Positions 1 through 9,210 of a DNA stretch of 64,000 nucleotides are shown here, one piece after another. The stretch covers positions 256,022-320,021 of the forward strand of contig CBIHON010000001.1 in assembly GCA_966211965.1 (NCBI GenBank). The letters are read 5' to 3'. This stretch comes from CBIHON01 sp966211965. GTDB lineage: Bacteria > Pseudomonadota > Gammaproteobacteria > Burkholderiales > Burkholderiaceae_D. A program made the position numbers and the translations under genes. The number at the start of each line of letters is the position of its first letter. Position 1 is the first letter of the stretch. The notes below the pieces were generated by a model, which searched no databases, was not told the origin of the DNA, and was given only the letters and a program-made list of their open reading frames with translations.

Positions 1-767
1 AATGCGGTCAGCATGAAGTCCAGCCACCATACCGACAACGACGAAATGACCACGGTACGCGTGGTCGCGCGCGACACATCCTCCGGCGTCGCCTGCGCTT
101 CATACCCCTGAAACAGGGCGACATACGTTACAGCAATGCCGAACACCACACTCTTAATAACACCATTTGCAATATCTTTCCAGATATCCACGCCGGCCTG
201 CATTTGCGCCCAGAAAGCGCCTTCATCGACGCCGACCAATTGGACGCCGACCAGGTAGCCGCCGAGCACTCCGACCGCGCTGAAAATCGACGCCAGCATC
301 GGCATCGCGATCACACCGGCCCAGAACCGCGGCGCGAGCACGCGCTCGACCGGATTGACCGCCATCATTTCCATTGCGGACAATTGCTCGCCGGCTTTCA
401 TCAACCCGATTTCGGCCGTGAGCGAAGTACCGGCGCGACCGGCAAACAGCAAGGCAGTCACAACCGGCCCCAACTCGCGCGTCAGTGACAATGCGACCAG
501 CAAGCCCAAGGCTTGTTCCGAACCGTATTTATTAAGCGTGTAATACCCTTGCAAGCCAAGCACCATGCCGACAAACAAGCCCGACACCGCGATGATGAGG
601 AGCGAGTAATTGCCGATGAAATGAATCTGTTCCGTAATCAAACGCGGCCGGCGCCACAAGCCTGCCGAGGCGCGCAACAGAATGAAAAATGAACGGGTCG
701 CAAAACCGATGTGCCCGGGCAATTCACGGATCAGGCGCCCCAGCGCCGCCACAAAATTCAGACTCAT
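1..767 (-). CDS. mlaE: MlaE-like ABC transporter permease (3' end outside window)
   Basis: Inner-membrane permease of the Mla phospholipid transport system, which moves lipids between outer and inner membrane. The reverse-strand translation begins MSLNFVAALGRLIRELPGHI and continues through hydrophobic segments, with the family-typical stretch ELGPVVTALLFAGRAGTSLTAEI near the middle. About 255 residues are visible, close to the usual 260 of the family, so only the last few codons are missing. The ATG at 765-767 overlaps the stop of the upstream ATPase gene in an ATGA arrangement, which indicates translational coupling and supports the start. The remaining mla genes would lie off the left edge. 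Confidence 0.93.
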   Translation of the reverse strand, partial: MSLNFVAALGRLIRELPGHIGFATRSFFILLRASAGLWRRPRLITEQIHFIGNYSLLIIAVSGLFVGMVLGLQGYYTLNKYGSEQALGLLVALSLTRELGPVVTALLFAGRAGTSLTAEIGLMKAGEQLSAMEMMAVNPVERVLAPRFWAGVIAMPMLASIFSAVGVLGGYLVGVQLVGVDEGAFWAQMQAGVDIWKDIANGVIKSVVFGIAVTYVALFQGYEAQATPEDVSRATTRTVVISSLSVWWLDFMLTA

Positions 768-1624
768 GGCCGCCCTCCCAATCCCAGGTCTTCGGCCAGA
801 GAACGGCCGGGATAGTGGAATGGTACGGGACCATCGGCCTCGGCATGCACGAATTGTTTTACGAAAGGATCGTTTGAAGCGTTGATCTCATCCGGCGTAC
901 CTTGCGCGACGATTTTTCCCTTTGACAGAAAATAGACATAGTCCGCGATCATCAACGATTCCGGCACATCGTGCGAGACAAGGATAGATGTCGAACCGAG
1001 CGCGTCGTTCAGCGTGCGAATCAGGTTTGCCGTCACCCCTTTTGAAATCGGATCAAGTCCGGCGAACGGTTCATCGTACATGATCAGCGGGGGATCCAGC
1101 GCGATCGCGCGTGCCACCGCGATCCGGCGTGCCATGCCGCCGGAGACTTCGGCCGGCTTCAGAGACGCTGCGTTGCGCAGACCGACCGCATGCAATTTCA
1201 TCAAGACCAGGTCGCGAATCAATTCCTCCGGTAAATCGGTATGTTCGCGCAGCGGAAACGCGACATTTTCAAATGCGGTCAAATCGGTGAACAAGGCACC
1301 ATGCTGAAATAGCATTCCCATCTTGCGGCGCAGTTCATACAAGGCCTTGGTATCGAGTTCATGCACCACTTGCCCATCGACGCGGACGGTGCCCGATTGC
1401 GGCCGCAACTGGCCGCCCACCAAGCGCAAGATGGTGGTCTTGCCCGAGCCAGAGCCGCCCATGACCGCCACCACCTTACCGCGTGGGAAGTCCATCTGGA
1501 GGCCGGATAAAATCGAGCGCTCACCATAGCCAAAGTGTAGATCGCGAATTTCGACGAGATTGGGCACGACAGGGATTGTTTGTTGCAAAGGTGAGATTGT
1601 AGTGCAGAAAAGATAATCGCTCAT
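764..1624 (-). CDS. mlaF: MlaF-like ABC transporter ATP-binding protein
   Basis: ATPase that powers the Mla phospholipid transporter. The 286-residue protein shows Walker A GGSGSGKT at about residues 56-63, the ABC signature VSGGMARRIAVARA and the Walker B region LIMYDEPFAGLDP, followed by the H-loop sequence ILVSHD. The first about 20 residues are not family-like, so a GTG at codon 20 (near 1567) is an alternative start; neither start has a clear Shine-Dalgarno sequence. It is directly followed by mlaE with a 4-base overlap. The ATG sits in the loop of a perfect inverted repeat (1610-1638), which could affect translation. Confidence 0.93.
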   Translation of the reverse strand: MSDYLFCTTISPLQQTIPVVPNLVEIRDLHFGYGERSILSGLQMDFPRGKVVAVMGGSGSGKTTILRLVGGQLRPQSGTVRVDGQVVHELDTKALYELRRKMGMLFQHGALFTDLTAFENVAFPLREHTDLPEELIRDLVLMKLHAVGLRNAASLKPAEVSGGMARRIAVARAIALDPPLIMYDEPFAGLDPISKGVTANLIRTLNDALGSTSILVSHDVPESLMIADYVYFLSKGKIVAQGTPDEINASNDPFVKQFVHAEADGPVPFHYPGRSLAEDLGLGGRP

Positions 1625-1638
1625 GGAGTGATTATCTT
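1610..1638. promoter_or_regulatory. 9-bp inverted repeat enclosing the mlaF start codon
   Basis: AAGATAATC at 1610-1618 and GATTATCTT at 1630-1638 form a perfect inverted repeat with an 11-base spacer that contains the mlaF ATG. In the mRNA the start codon would lie in a hairpin loop. It could be a translational control element or a DNA operator; the function is inferred only from position. Confidence 0.45.
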
Positions 1639-1693
1639 AAAGGGGTAAATTGTCCTCAATCCGGCTGTTAAAGACGGCCGCGCGTCCCATACG

Positions 1694-1730
1694 TAAAAAG
1701 CCCGTCGAAGCTTTCGATCCGGCGGGCTTG
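1694..1730 (-). terminator. Rho-independent terminator after gltD
   Basis: On the reverse strand the sequence reads as a GC-rich stem (AAGCCCG/CGGGCTT arms at 1698-1704 and 1723-1729) with an inner TCGAA/TTCGA stem, followed by a T-run (the AAAAA at 1695-1699 on the plus strand). It lies about 65 bases beyond the gltD stop, so it would separate gltBD from the mla operon. Confidence 0.75.
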
Positions 1731-1795
1731 TCTGCTATTGACTTTTCAGCGAAGCAGGACGTGGCGTGCGCTGTGCGCATGCTACGTCCGGGTAT

Positions 1796-3259
1796 TTAGC
1801 GAGGCAGAACCGAAGCTCCCATCAGGAATTCATCCACCGCACGAGCGCACTGGCGTCCTTCGCGGATCGCCCACACCACCAGCGATTGGCCGCGGCGCAT
1901 GTCCCCTGCGGCGAATACCTTGCTAACCGACGTCTGGTAGCAGCCTTCGCCGTCGGTGGTCGCCTTGGCATTGCCGCGCGCATCCTTGTCGACGCCGAAC
2001 GCATCCAGCACTTGCGCCACCGGCGACACGAAACCCATCGCCAGCAGCACCAGATCGGCCTTCATTTCGAATTCCGAATTCGGCACTTCCTGCATCTTGC
2101 CGTCTTTCCATTCGACGCGCGCCGCGATCAATTTCTCGACCTTGCCGCCCTTGCCTTCGAGCCGCTTGGTGGCCACCGCCCAATCACGCTCGCAGCCCTC
2201 TTCATGCGAAGAGGATGTACGCAGCTTGGTCGGCCAATACGGCCACACCAGCGGCTTGTTTTCCTGTTCCGGCGGTTGCGGCATCAATTCGAATTGCGTG
2301 ACCGATACGGCGCCGTGGCGGTTCGAAGTGCCGACGCAGTCGGAACCGGTATCGCCGCCTCCGATCACGACCACGTGCTTGCCGGTGGCCATGATCTGGT
2401 CCTTGACCTTGTCACCGGCATTGACCTTGTTTTGCAGCGGCAGGAAATCCATCGCGAAGTGCACGCCCTTCAACTCGCGCCCTGGAACCGGCAAGTCGCG
2501 GGGCTGCTCGGCGCCGCCGGCGATGATCACTGCATCGAACTCTTTATCGAGTTGTTCAGGCGTGATTTTTTCTTTGGCCCAGTTGGTGACGTTGGAGGGA
2601 AAGTCTTTTCCGACCAACACCCCCGTACGAAAGGTCACGCCTTCGGCTTTCATCTGTTCGATGCGGCGGTCGATGTGTGACTTTTCCATCTTGAAATCGG
2701 GGATGCCATAACGCAGCAGGCCGCCGATGCGGTCGTTTTTCTCGAACACGGTGACATCGTGTCCGGCCCGAGCAAGCTGTTGCGCCGCGGCCAGACCGGC
2801 GGGGCCGGAACCGACGATCGCGACTTTCTTGCCCGTTTTGACCGGGGCCGGCTGCGGTGTCACCCAACCGTTTTCCCAGCCTTTGTCGATGATGAAGTGT
2901 TCGATCGATTTGATGCCGACCGGCTCGTTGTTGATGCCGAGCGTGCAGGCTGCCTCGCAAGGCGCAGGACAGATGCGGCCGGTGAATTCCGGGAAATTGT
3001 TGGTCGAATGCAGCGTGTCCAGCGCGGCACGGTAATTGCCGTGATAGACCAGGTCGTTCCAGTCGGGAATGATGTTGTTGACCGGACAGCCGTTATTGCA
3101 AAACGGGATGCCGCAATCCATGCAGCGTGCGCCCTGGACCTTGGCTTCGCCATCCTTGAGGCGCAACACAAATTCCTTGTAGTTTTTGACGCGCTGAGGC
3201 GGCGGCAGATAAGCCTCTTCCTGGCGCTGGAATTCCATAAAGCCGGTTACTTTTCCCAT
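1796..3259 (-). CDS. gltD: Glutamate synthase (NADPH) small subunit
   Basis: Beta subunit of glutamate synthase. It passes electrons from NADPH through FAD and iron-sulfur clusters to the large subunit for glutamate synthesis from glutamine and 2-oxoglutarate. The 487-residue protein has the N-terminal cysteine clusters RCMDCGIPFCNNGCP and CPAPCEAAC, an FAD-binding GSGPAGLAAA motif near residue 150 and an NADPH-binding GGGDTGSD motif. Length matches the family. It follows gltB on the same strand after 164 bases; that gap contains a 16-base near-palindrome (3371-3386), but no second strong promoter was recognised. A terminator lies just downstream. Confidence 0.97.
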   Translation of the reverse strand: MGKVTGFMEFQRQEEAYLPPPQRVKNYKEFVLRLKDGEAKVQGARCMDCGIPFCNNGCPVNNIIPDWNDLVYHGNYRAALDTLHSTNNFPEFTGRICPAPCEAACTLGINNEPVGIKSIEHFIIDKGWENGWVTPQPAPVKTGKKVAIVGSGPAGLAAAQQLARAGHDVTVFEKNDRIGGLLRYGIPDFKMEKSHIDRRIEQMKAEGVTFRTGVLVGKDFPSNVTNWAKEKITPEQLDKEFDAVIIAGGAEQPRDLPVPGRELKGVHFAMDFLPLQNKVNAGDKVKDQIMATGKHVVVIGGGDTGSDCVGTSNRHGAVSVTQFELMPQPPEQENKPLVWPYWPTKLRTSSSHEEGCERDWAVATKRLEGKGGKVEKLIAARVEWKDGKMQEVPNSEFEMKADLVLLAMGFVSPVAQVLDAFGVDKDARGNAKATTDGEGCYQTSVSKVFAAGDMRRGQSLVVWAIREGRQCARAVDEFLMGASVLPR

Positions 3260-3423
3260 GACTTTCCTTCAAATTTCTGGTGATGCATACATAGAGTGGA
3301 AAAGCGCAACGCCTTCCGTCACAAGTTTCCATTGAGTCCCCGAAGGGCGCCACGCAAGCAAAGCGTCGATCCTGTCCCGACAGGAAGCAACGCCGCTTTC
3401 CGCGCGGCGGCTACAAGTTGCGG

Positions 3424-6400
3424 CTAAGCCGCAATTTGCTCCATCTCTTGCTCGTCGACACCGGCGTTCAACTCGGCCAGCGCACGTTTGTACTCGGTCG
3501 GGAACACTTTGACGAACTTGCTGCGCGCATTGGCCCAATCATCGAGCAGATTGCGGGCACGCGTGCTGCCGGTGTACTTGAAGTGACGTTCGATCAAGCC
3601 TTTCAGGATCGCCTCATGAGTCTGCGCTTCGGCACCGCGCTTGACGGTGTGCCAGATTGCGCGATCGACGGTAGCTTCCTGTTCGGCCGAGGACAATACC
3701 GGGTGCAGATCGACCATCGCGGTATTGCATTTCTTCGCGAAATCGCCGTTCGGGTCGTACACATAGGCGATACCGCCCGACATGCCGGCCGCGAAGTTGC
3801 GTCCGGTTTCGCCCAGCACCACTACGGTGCCGCCGGTCATGTATTCGCAGCCATGGTCGCCGGTGCCTTCGACCACCGCGACGGCGCCCGAATTGCGCAC
3901 CGCGAAGCGTTCGCCAGCCACACCATTGAAGAAAGCTTCACCGGCGATGGCGCCGTACAGCACGGTGTTGCCGATGATGATGTTGTCGACCGCCCACCCG
4001 CGGAATTCCGTATTCGGACGCACGATGATGCGACCTCCCGACAAGCCCTTGCCGACGTAGTCATTGCCTTCCCCCACCAGGTCGAGCGTAATGCCATGCG
4101 CCAGGAAAGCGCCGGCCGATTGCCCGGCAGTGCCTTGCAGCTGGATGTGGATGGTGTCGTCGGGCAAACCTTCATGGCCGTACTTCTTCGCGACTTCGCC
4201 GGACAGCATGGTGCCGACCGTGCGATTGACGTTTTTCACCGGCGAGATGAAGGAGACTTTTTCACCCTTGTCGAGCGCTGCCCGGGCTTGCGCGATCAGC
4301 TTGTGGTCGAGCGCTCTTTCCAGCCCATGATCTTGCTCTTCGACCTGATAACGCGGCTCTTCGGCCGACACTTCGGGCTGATGGAAAATCCTGCTGAAGT
4401 CCAGACCCTTGGCCTTCCAGTGCGAGATCGCTTTCGATTTGTCGAGCAGATCGGAACGGCCGATCAGTTCATTGAAAGTACGGATGCCCAGTTGCGCCAT
4501 GATCTGGCGCGCTTCTTCTGCCACGAAGAAGAAGAAGTTCACCACGTGTTCCGGCTTGCCGGCAAACTTGGCGCGCAATACCGGGTCTTGAGTCGCGACG
4601 CCGACCGGGCAAGTGTTCAGATGGCATTTACGCATCATGATGCAGCCTTCGACCACCAGCGGCGCGGTCGCAAAGCCGACTTCGTCCGCACCGAGCAAGG
4701 CGGCGATGACGACGTCGCGGCCGGTTTTCATTTGACCGTCGGCCTGCACTCGGATGCGGCTGCGCAAGCGGTTCAGCACCAGGGTTTGCTGGGTCTCGGA
4801 CAGGCCCAGTTCCCAGGGCGTGCCCGCGTGCTTGACCGAAGACAGCGGCGAAGCGCCGGTGCCGCCGTCATGGCCGGCGATCACGACGTGATCCGACTTC
4901 GCTTTGGCGACGCCGGCGGCAACCGTGCCGACGCCGACTTCGGACACCAGCTTGACGGAAATCGAAGCTTTCGGATTGGCGTTTTTCAAGTCATGGATCA
5001 GTTGCGCCAAGTCTTCGATCGAATAGATGTCATGGTGGGGCGGCGGCGAGATCAAGCCCACGCCCGGCACCGAGAAACGCAGCTTGGCGATGTATTCGGA
5101 TACCTTATGGCCCGGCAATTGACCGCCTTCGCCCGGCTTTGCGCCTTGCGCCATCTTGATCTGGATTTGATCGGCCGAAGTCAGGTATTCGGCAGTGACG
5201 CCGAAACGGCCCGACGCGACTTGCTTGATTCGCGAACGCAGCGAATCGCCCTGCAACAGCGGCATGTCGACTTCGACGTTCTGCTTGCCGATCACCGAAG
5301 CCAGCGTATCGCCCTGCTTGATCGGGATGCCTTTCAATTCGTTGCGATAGCGGTTTTCGTCCTCGCCGCCTTCGCCGGTATTGGACTTGCCGCCGATGCG
5401 GTTCATCGCGATGGCCAGCGTCGAATGCGCCTCGGTCGAGATCGAGCCAAGCGACATGGCTCCGGTTGCGAAACGTTTGACTATTTCCTTGGCCGGTTCG
5501 ACTTCATCCAGCGGAATGGCCTTGGATGGATCGAGCTTGAACTCGAACAAGCCACGCAAAGTCATGTGGCGCTTCGATTGATCGTTGATGATCTGCGCGT
5601 ATTCCTTGTAGCTGTTGAAGCTGTTGGCACGTGCGGAATGCTGCAGCTTGGCGATTGCGTCCGGCGTCCACATGTGATCTTCGCCGCGCACCCGGTAGGC
5701 GTATTCGCCGCCGGCATCGAGCGCGTTCGACAACACCGGATCGTTGCCGAATGCCAGCCGATGCAAGCGCAGCGCTTCTTCGGCAACTTCGAACACGCCG
5801 ATGCCTTCGACATTGGAGGCCGTGCCCTTGAAGTACTTGTCGACCAAGGCCTTATTCAAGCCGATCGCTTCGAAAATCTGCGCGCCGCAGTAGGACATAT
5901 AAGTGGAAATGCCCATCTTCGACATCACCTTCAGCAAGCCCTTGCCGATCGCTTTCTGGAAGTTGTAGATGGCTTTTTCCGGAGACAGGTCGCCCGGCAG
6001 ATCCTTGGCCAGATCGGTCAGCGTATCCATCGCCAAATAGGGATGGATCGCTTCCGCGCCGTAACCGGCGAGCAGTGCGAAGTGATGGGTTTCGCGCGCC
6101 GATCCGGTTTCAACCACCAGGCCGGCCGAAGTGCGCAAGCCCTTGCTGACCAGGTGCTGGTGGATCGCGGACGAAGCCAGCAGCGCGGGAATCGCGACTT
6201 GCTCGGCGTCGGCCTTGCGGTCCGAAATGATCAGGATGTTGTGGCCGGATTTGACTGCATCGACCGCTTTTGCACACAGCGAGGCCAAGCGCGCTTCGAT
6301 GCCCTCCTTGCCCCAGGCAACCGGATAGCAGATGTTCAATTCATGCGACTTGAACTTGCCTCCCGTATGTGCGCTGATATTGCGCAGCTTGGCGATGTCG

Positions 6401-8109
6401 GCGTAATCGAGTATCGGCTGCGACACTTCGAGGCGCATCGGCGGGTTGATGTTGTTGGTGTCGAGCAGGTTCGGCTTGGGTCCGATGAAGGACACCAGCG
6501 ACATCACCATCGCTTCGCGGATCGGGTCGATCGGCGGGTTGGTGACTTGCGCGAACAATTGCTTGAAGTAGTTGTACAGCGTCTTGTTCTTGTTCGACAT
6601 CACCGCCAGCGGCGAATCATTGCCCATCGAGCCGATGGCTTCTTCGGCGGCGGCGGCCATTGGCGACATCAGGAATTTCAGGTCTTCCTGGGTATAGCCG
6701 AAGGCTTGCTGGCGGTCCAGCAAGGAAGTGTGCGGTTTGTCTTCCTGCGGCTCCTCCTTCAGGTCGCCCAGCTTGATGCGCACCGATTCGATCCACTGCT
6801 TGTAGGGCTTGGCATTGGCGTAGGTGTCTTTCAATTCCTTGTCGCCGATGATGCGCCCAGCATCGAGATCGATCAGGAACATCTTGCCCGGCTGCAGGCG
6901 CCATTTCTGGATGATTTTCGATTCGGGAATCGGCAGCACGCCGGATTCGGACGCCATCACGACAAGATCGTCATCGGTCACGATATAGCGTGCCGGACGC
7001 AAGCCATTGCGGTCGAGCGTACCGCCGATGTGACGGCCGTCGGTGAAGGCCATCGCGGCCGGCCCGTCCCAAGGCTCCATCATCGCGGCGTGGTATTCGT
7101 AGAAGGCGCGGCGGTTGTCGTCCATCAGCGTGTGGTTTTCCCAGGCCTCCGGGATCATCATCATCATCGCCTGGGCAATCGGATAGCCAGCCATCAACAA
7201 CAGTTCAAGCGCATTATCGAAACAGGCGGTATCGGATTGGCCTTCATAGATCAGCGGAAACAACTTTTTCAAATCGTCGCCCAGCACGGCAGACTTCATC
7301 ACCCCTTCGCGCGCGCGCATCCAGTTGAAATTGCCTTTGACGGTGTTGATTTCGCCATTGTGAGCGATCAGGCGATAGGGATGGGCCAGAGGCCATTCCG
7401 GGAAAGTATTGGTCGAGAAGCGTTGATGCACCAGCGCCAGCGCCGAAACGCAGCGCGGGTCTTGCAAGTCCTTGTAATACACCCCGACCTGATCGGCCAG
7501 CAACAAGCCCTTGTAGACCACGGTGCGGGCCGACATCGACGCGACGAAAAATTCTTTGCTGTGCAGCAGGTTCAGCGCCTGGATCGCATGGCCTGAAGAT
7601 TTGCGAATCACATACAGCTTACGTTCCAGCGCATCGGTGACCATGATGTCCTGGCCGCGGCCGATGAAGATCTGGCGGATGACCGGCTCCTTTTCACGCA
7701 CGGTCGGCGACATTGGCATATCGATATCGACCGGAACATCGCGCCAGCCGAGAACGACCTGGCCTTCTGCATGGACGGCACGCTCGATCTCCTGCTCACA
7801 GGCAATACGCGAGGCATTTTCTTTCGGCAGGAACACCATGCCAACACCATACTCGCCGGGCGGCGGCAACGCGATGCCTTGCTTCGCCATCTCTTCACGA
7901 TAGTACTGATCGGGCAATTGAATCAGGATACCGGCACCATCGCCCATCAATTTATCGGCGCCCACGGCACCCCGATGGTCGAGATTCTTCAGGATCAACA
8001 GACCTTGCTCGACGATCGAGTGGCTCTTCTTGCCTTTGATATGGGCGATGAAACCGACGCCACAGGCATCATGTTCGTTGGATGGATCGTATAGACCTTG
8101 CGCGTGCAT
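3424..8109 (-). CDS. gltB: Glutamate synthase large subunit
   Basis: Alpha subunit of glutamate synthase. Its N-terminal glutaminase domain releases ammonia, which passes to an FMN/3Fe-4S synthase domain. I place the start at the ATG at 8107-8109 because GGAG lies 7 bases upstream and the product then begins MHAQGLYDPSNEHDACGVGF. Cys16 is the expected catalytic nucleophile exposed after propeptide removal. A longer reading from a TTG at 8181 adds residues unlike the family. The cluster cysteines are seen in CIMMRKCHLNTCPVGVATQDP. The 1561-residue length is normal. It probably forms an operon with gltD. Confidence 0.97.
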   Translation of the reverse strand: MHAQGLYDPSNEHDACGVGFIAHIKGKKSHSIVEQGLLILKNLDHRGAVGADKLMGDGAGILIQLPDQYYREEMAKQGIALPPPGEYGVGMVFLPKENASRIACEQEIERAVHAEGQVVLGWRDVPVDIDMPMSPTVREKEPVIRQIFIGRGQDIMVTDALERKLYVIRKSSGHAIQALNLLHSKEFFVASMSARTVVYKGLLLADQVGVYYKDLQDPRCVSALALVHQRFSTNTFPEWPLAHPYRLIAHNGEINTVKGNFNWMRAREGVMKSAVLGDDLKKLFPLIYEGQSDTACFDNALELLLMAGYPIAQAMMMMIPEAWENHTLMDDNRRAFYEYHAAMMEPWDGPAAMAFTDGRHIGGTLDRNGLRPARYIVTDDDLVVMASESGVLPIPESKIIQKWRLQPGKMFLIDLDAGRIIGDKELKDTYANAKPYKQWIESVRIKLGDLKEEPQEDKPHTSLLDRQQAFGYTQEDLKFLMSPMAAAAEEAIGSMGNDSPLAVMSNKNKTLYNYFKQLFAQVTNPPIDPIREAMVMSLVSFIGPKPNLLDTNNINPPMRLEVSQPILDYADIAKLRNISAHTGGKFKSHELNICYPVAWGKEGIEARLASLCAKAVDAVKSGHNILIISDRKADAEQVAIPALLASSAIHQHLVSKGLRTSAGLVVETGSARETHHFALLAGYGAEAIHPYLAMDTLTDLAKDLPGDLSPEKAIYNFQKAIGKGLLKVMSKMGISTYMSYCGAQIFEAIGLNKALVDKYFKGTASNVEGIGVFEVAEEALRLHRLAFGNDPVLSNALDAGGEYAYRVRGEDHMWTPDAIAKLQHSARANSFNSYKEYAQIINDQSKRHMTLRGLFEFKLDPSKAIPLDEVEPAKEIVKRFATGAMSLGSISTEAHSTLAIAMNRIGGKSNTGEGGEDENRYRNELKGIPIKQGDTLASVIGKQNVEVDMPLLQGDSLRSRIKQVASGRFGVTAEYLTSADQIQIKMAQGAKPGEGGQLPGHKVSEYIAKLRFSVPGVGLISPPPHHDIYSIEDLAQLIHDLKNANPKASISVKLVSEVGVGTVAAGVAKAKSDHVVIAGHDGGTGASPLSSVKHAGTPWELGLSETQQTLVLNRLRSRIRVQADGQMKTGRDVVIAALLGADEVGFATAPLVVEGCIMMRKCHLNTCPVGVATQDPVLRAKFAGKPEHVVNFFFFVAEEARQIMAQLGIRTFNELIGRSDLLDKSKAISHWKAKGLDFSRIFHQPEVSAEEPRYQVEEQDHGLERALDHKLIAQARAALDKGEKVSFISPVKNVNRTVGTMLSGEVAKKYGHEGLPDDTIHIQLQGTAGQSAGAFLAHGITLDLVGEGNDYVGKGLSGGRIIVRPNTEFRGWAVDNIIIGNTVLYGAIAGEAFFNGVAGERFAVRNSGAVAVVEGTGDHGCEYMTGGTVVVLGETGRNFAAGMSGGIAYVYDPNGDFAKKCNTAMVDLHPVLSSAEQEATVDRAIWHTVKRGAEAQTHEAILKGLIERHFKYTGSTRARNLLDDWANARSKFVKVFPTEYKRALAELNAGVDEQEMEQIAA

Positions 8110-8180
8110 AGCTTTTCTCCACACTAGATGTGATTGAAGATGAAGAATAGTGCAGCGTACCAGATTGTTCAACAACAACA

Positions 8181-9172
8181 ATTAGGGTCAGAGTTAAATT
8201 AAGCCACCTATTTTTTTACGTTTTATTAATTGGGGACAGAGTAAATTCTTGCGCCATGACGCGTTCTAGCGACCGCAATTCCTTTACTCTCCCCTCAGGA
8301 CTCCCCTGATTCTCGTGGCGCCGACTTAAATGGCCGCCCACGCTTGGCCGCGCGCACCCGACGGTTTGCCTGGCGCTCCAAGGCCATTTGAAATTGCTCT
8401 GAGCCCAAAACTCCACCTTTCCACGTCGTCTTGTTCAGCATCTCAATTTCTTCGGGGGTAAGCGCCTGCTCCACCAACTCCTTGTACGCCGCCTCGCGTT
8501 GAAACGGCGTATTACCCAAGGCCCAATACAGGGAATGGTCGGTAATCAAGGGATCAGACTTGATGCCGACATGATGGTTATAGCTTGACCACGGGTAATC
8601 AGCCGGATTGTGCGTTATGCCGGCACTGACCGGATTGAGCTCAATGTAGCGAGAACAGGTCATGAAGTAGCGCTCGGAATCGATCACCGTTGCCCTATAA
8701 CGCCCTTGCCATAAAGTACCGACACGCGCGTATTTACGATTGAAATACGGCACGTAATGACGCCCGACCCATTGCATCATGCGCCCCAGACCTTGCTGAT
8801 CCGATGGCGAAACCAGCAAATGCAGGTGATTCGACATCAGGGCGTAGGCATGAATCGCCACCTTGAATTGCTTGGCTGCTTCGCGCAGCCAAGCCAGAAA
8901 CGCGCAGTAATCGGACGTGTCCCGAAAGATCAGTTGGCGATCATTGCCACGCTGGATAACATGGTGCGGCTGGTTTGGGATAACGAGTCGGGGAAGTCGA
9001 GCCATGATTGAATGCTTTTGAAAAGGTGGGAGAGGGACCACGAAGACGGCACCACCTACTCTGTCCCCAATGAGGCAAGAAGACAATTGGCAGGCGATTC
9101 AGCAAACAATTTTACTCCGACCCCGATTAACATAAACAACGATTTTAATTTTACTCTGACCCCAATTGAATT
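8181..9172. mobile_element. RAYT-type element bounded by inverted GGGTCAGAGTAAAATT-like repeats
   Basis: Related short repeats flank the transposase gene in opposite orientations. On the gltB side are AGGGTCAGAGTTAAATT (from 8184) and TTGGGGACAGAGTAAATT (8230-8247). On the other side are CTCTGTCCCCAAT (from about 9059), AATTTTACTCCGACCCCG (from 9108) and AATTTTACTCTGACCCC (from about 9148). Such repeats around a Y1-family transposase are typical of REP-associated tyrosine transposase units. The exact outer borders are my estimate. Confidence 0.65.
8295..9005 (-). CDS. REP-associated tyrosine (Y1) transposase
   Basis: Single-strand DNA transposase/nickase of the IS200-like Y1 superfamily, RAYT subgroup. 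It starts MARLPRLVIPNQPHHVIQRG and contains the HUH motif in LMSNHLHLLVSP. The candidate catalytic tyrosine lies in the segment YFNRKYARVGTLWQGRYRA. I chose the ATG at 9003-9005 because the family begins there; a longer reading to 9086 adds unrelated residues. The 236 residues are a normal full length, with no internal stop, so the gene may be active. It sits between gltB and gpsA, both on the same strand, and is flanked by its presumed target repeats. Confidence 0.88.
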   Translation of the reverse strand: MARLPRLVIPNQPHHVIQRGNDRQLIFRDTSDYCAFLAWLREAAKQFKVAIHAYALMSNHLHLLVSPSDQQGLGRMMQWVGRHYVPYFNRKYARVGTLWQGRYRATVIDSERYFMTCSRYIELNPVSAGITHNPADYPWSSYNHHVGIKSDPLITDHSLYWALGNTPFQREAAYKELVEQALTPEEIEMLNKTTWKGGVLGSEQFQMALERQANRRVRAAKRGRPFKSAPRESGES

Positions 9173-9210
9173 ATCATCAACCAATGGGTGTGGCGGGCAA
9201 AACAGGGCCG

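Noticed and set aside
3418..7596. A 1392-codon open frame on the plus strand
   Set aside because: It lies wholly antisense to gltB. The amino acid composition is rich in His, Arg and Asp as expected of a shadow frame in high-GC DNA, and no domain is recognisable.
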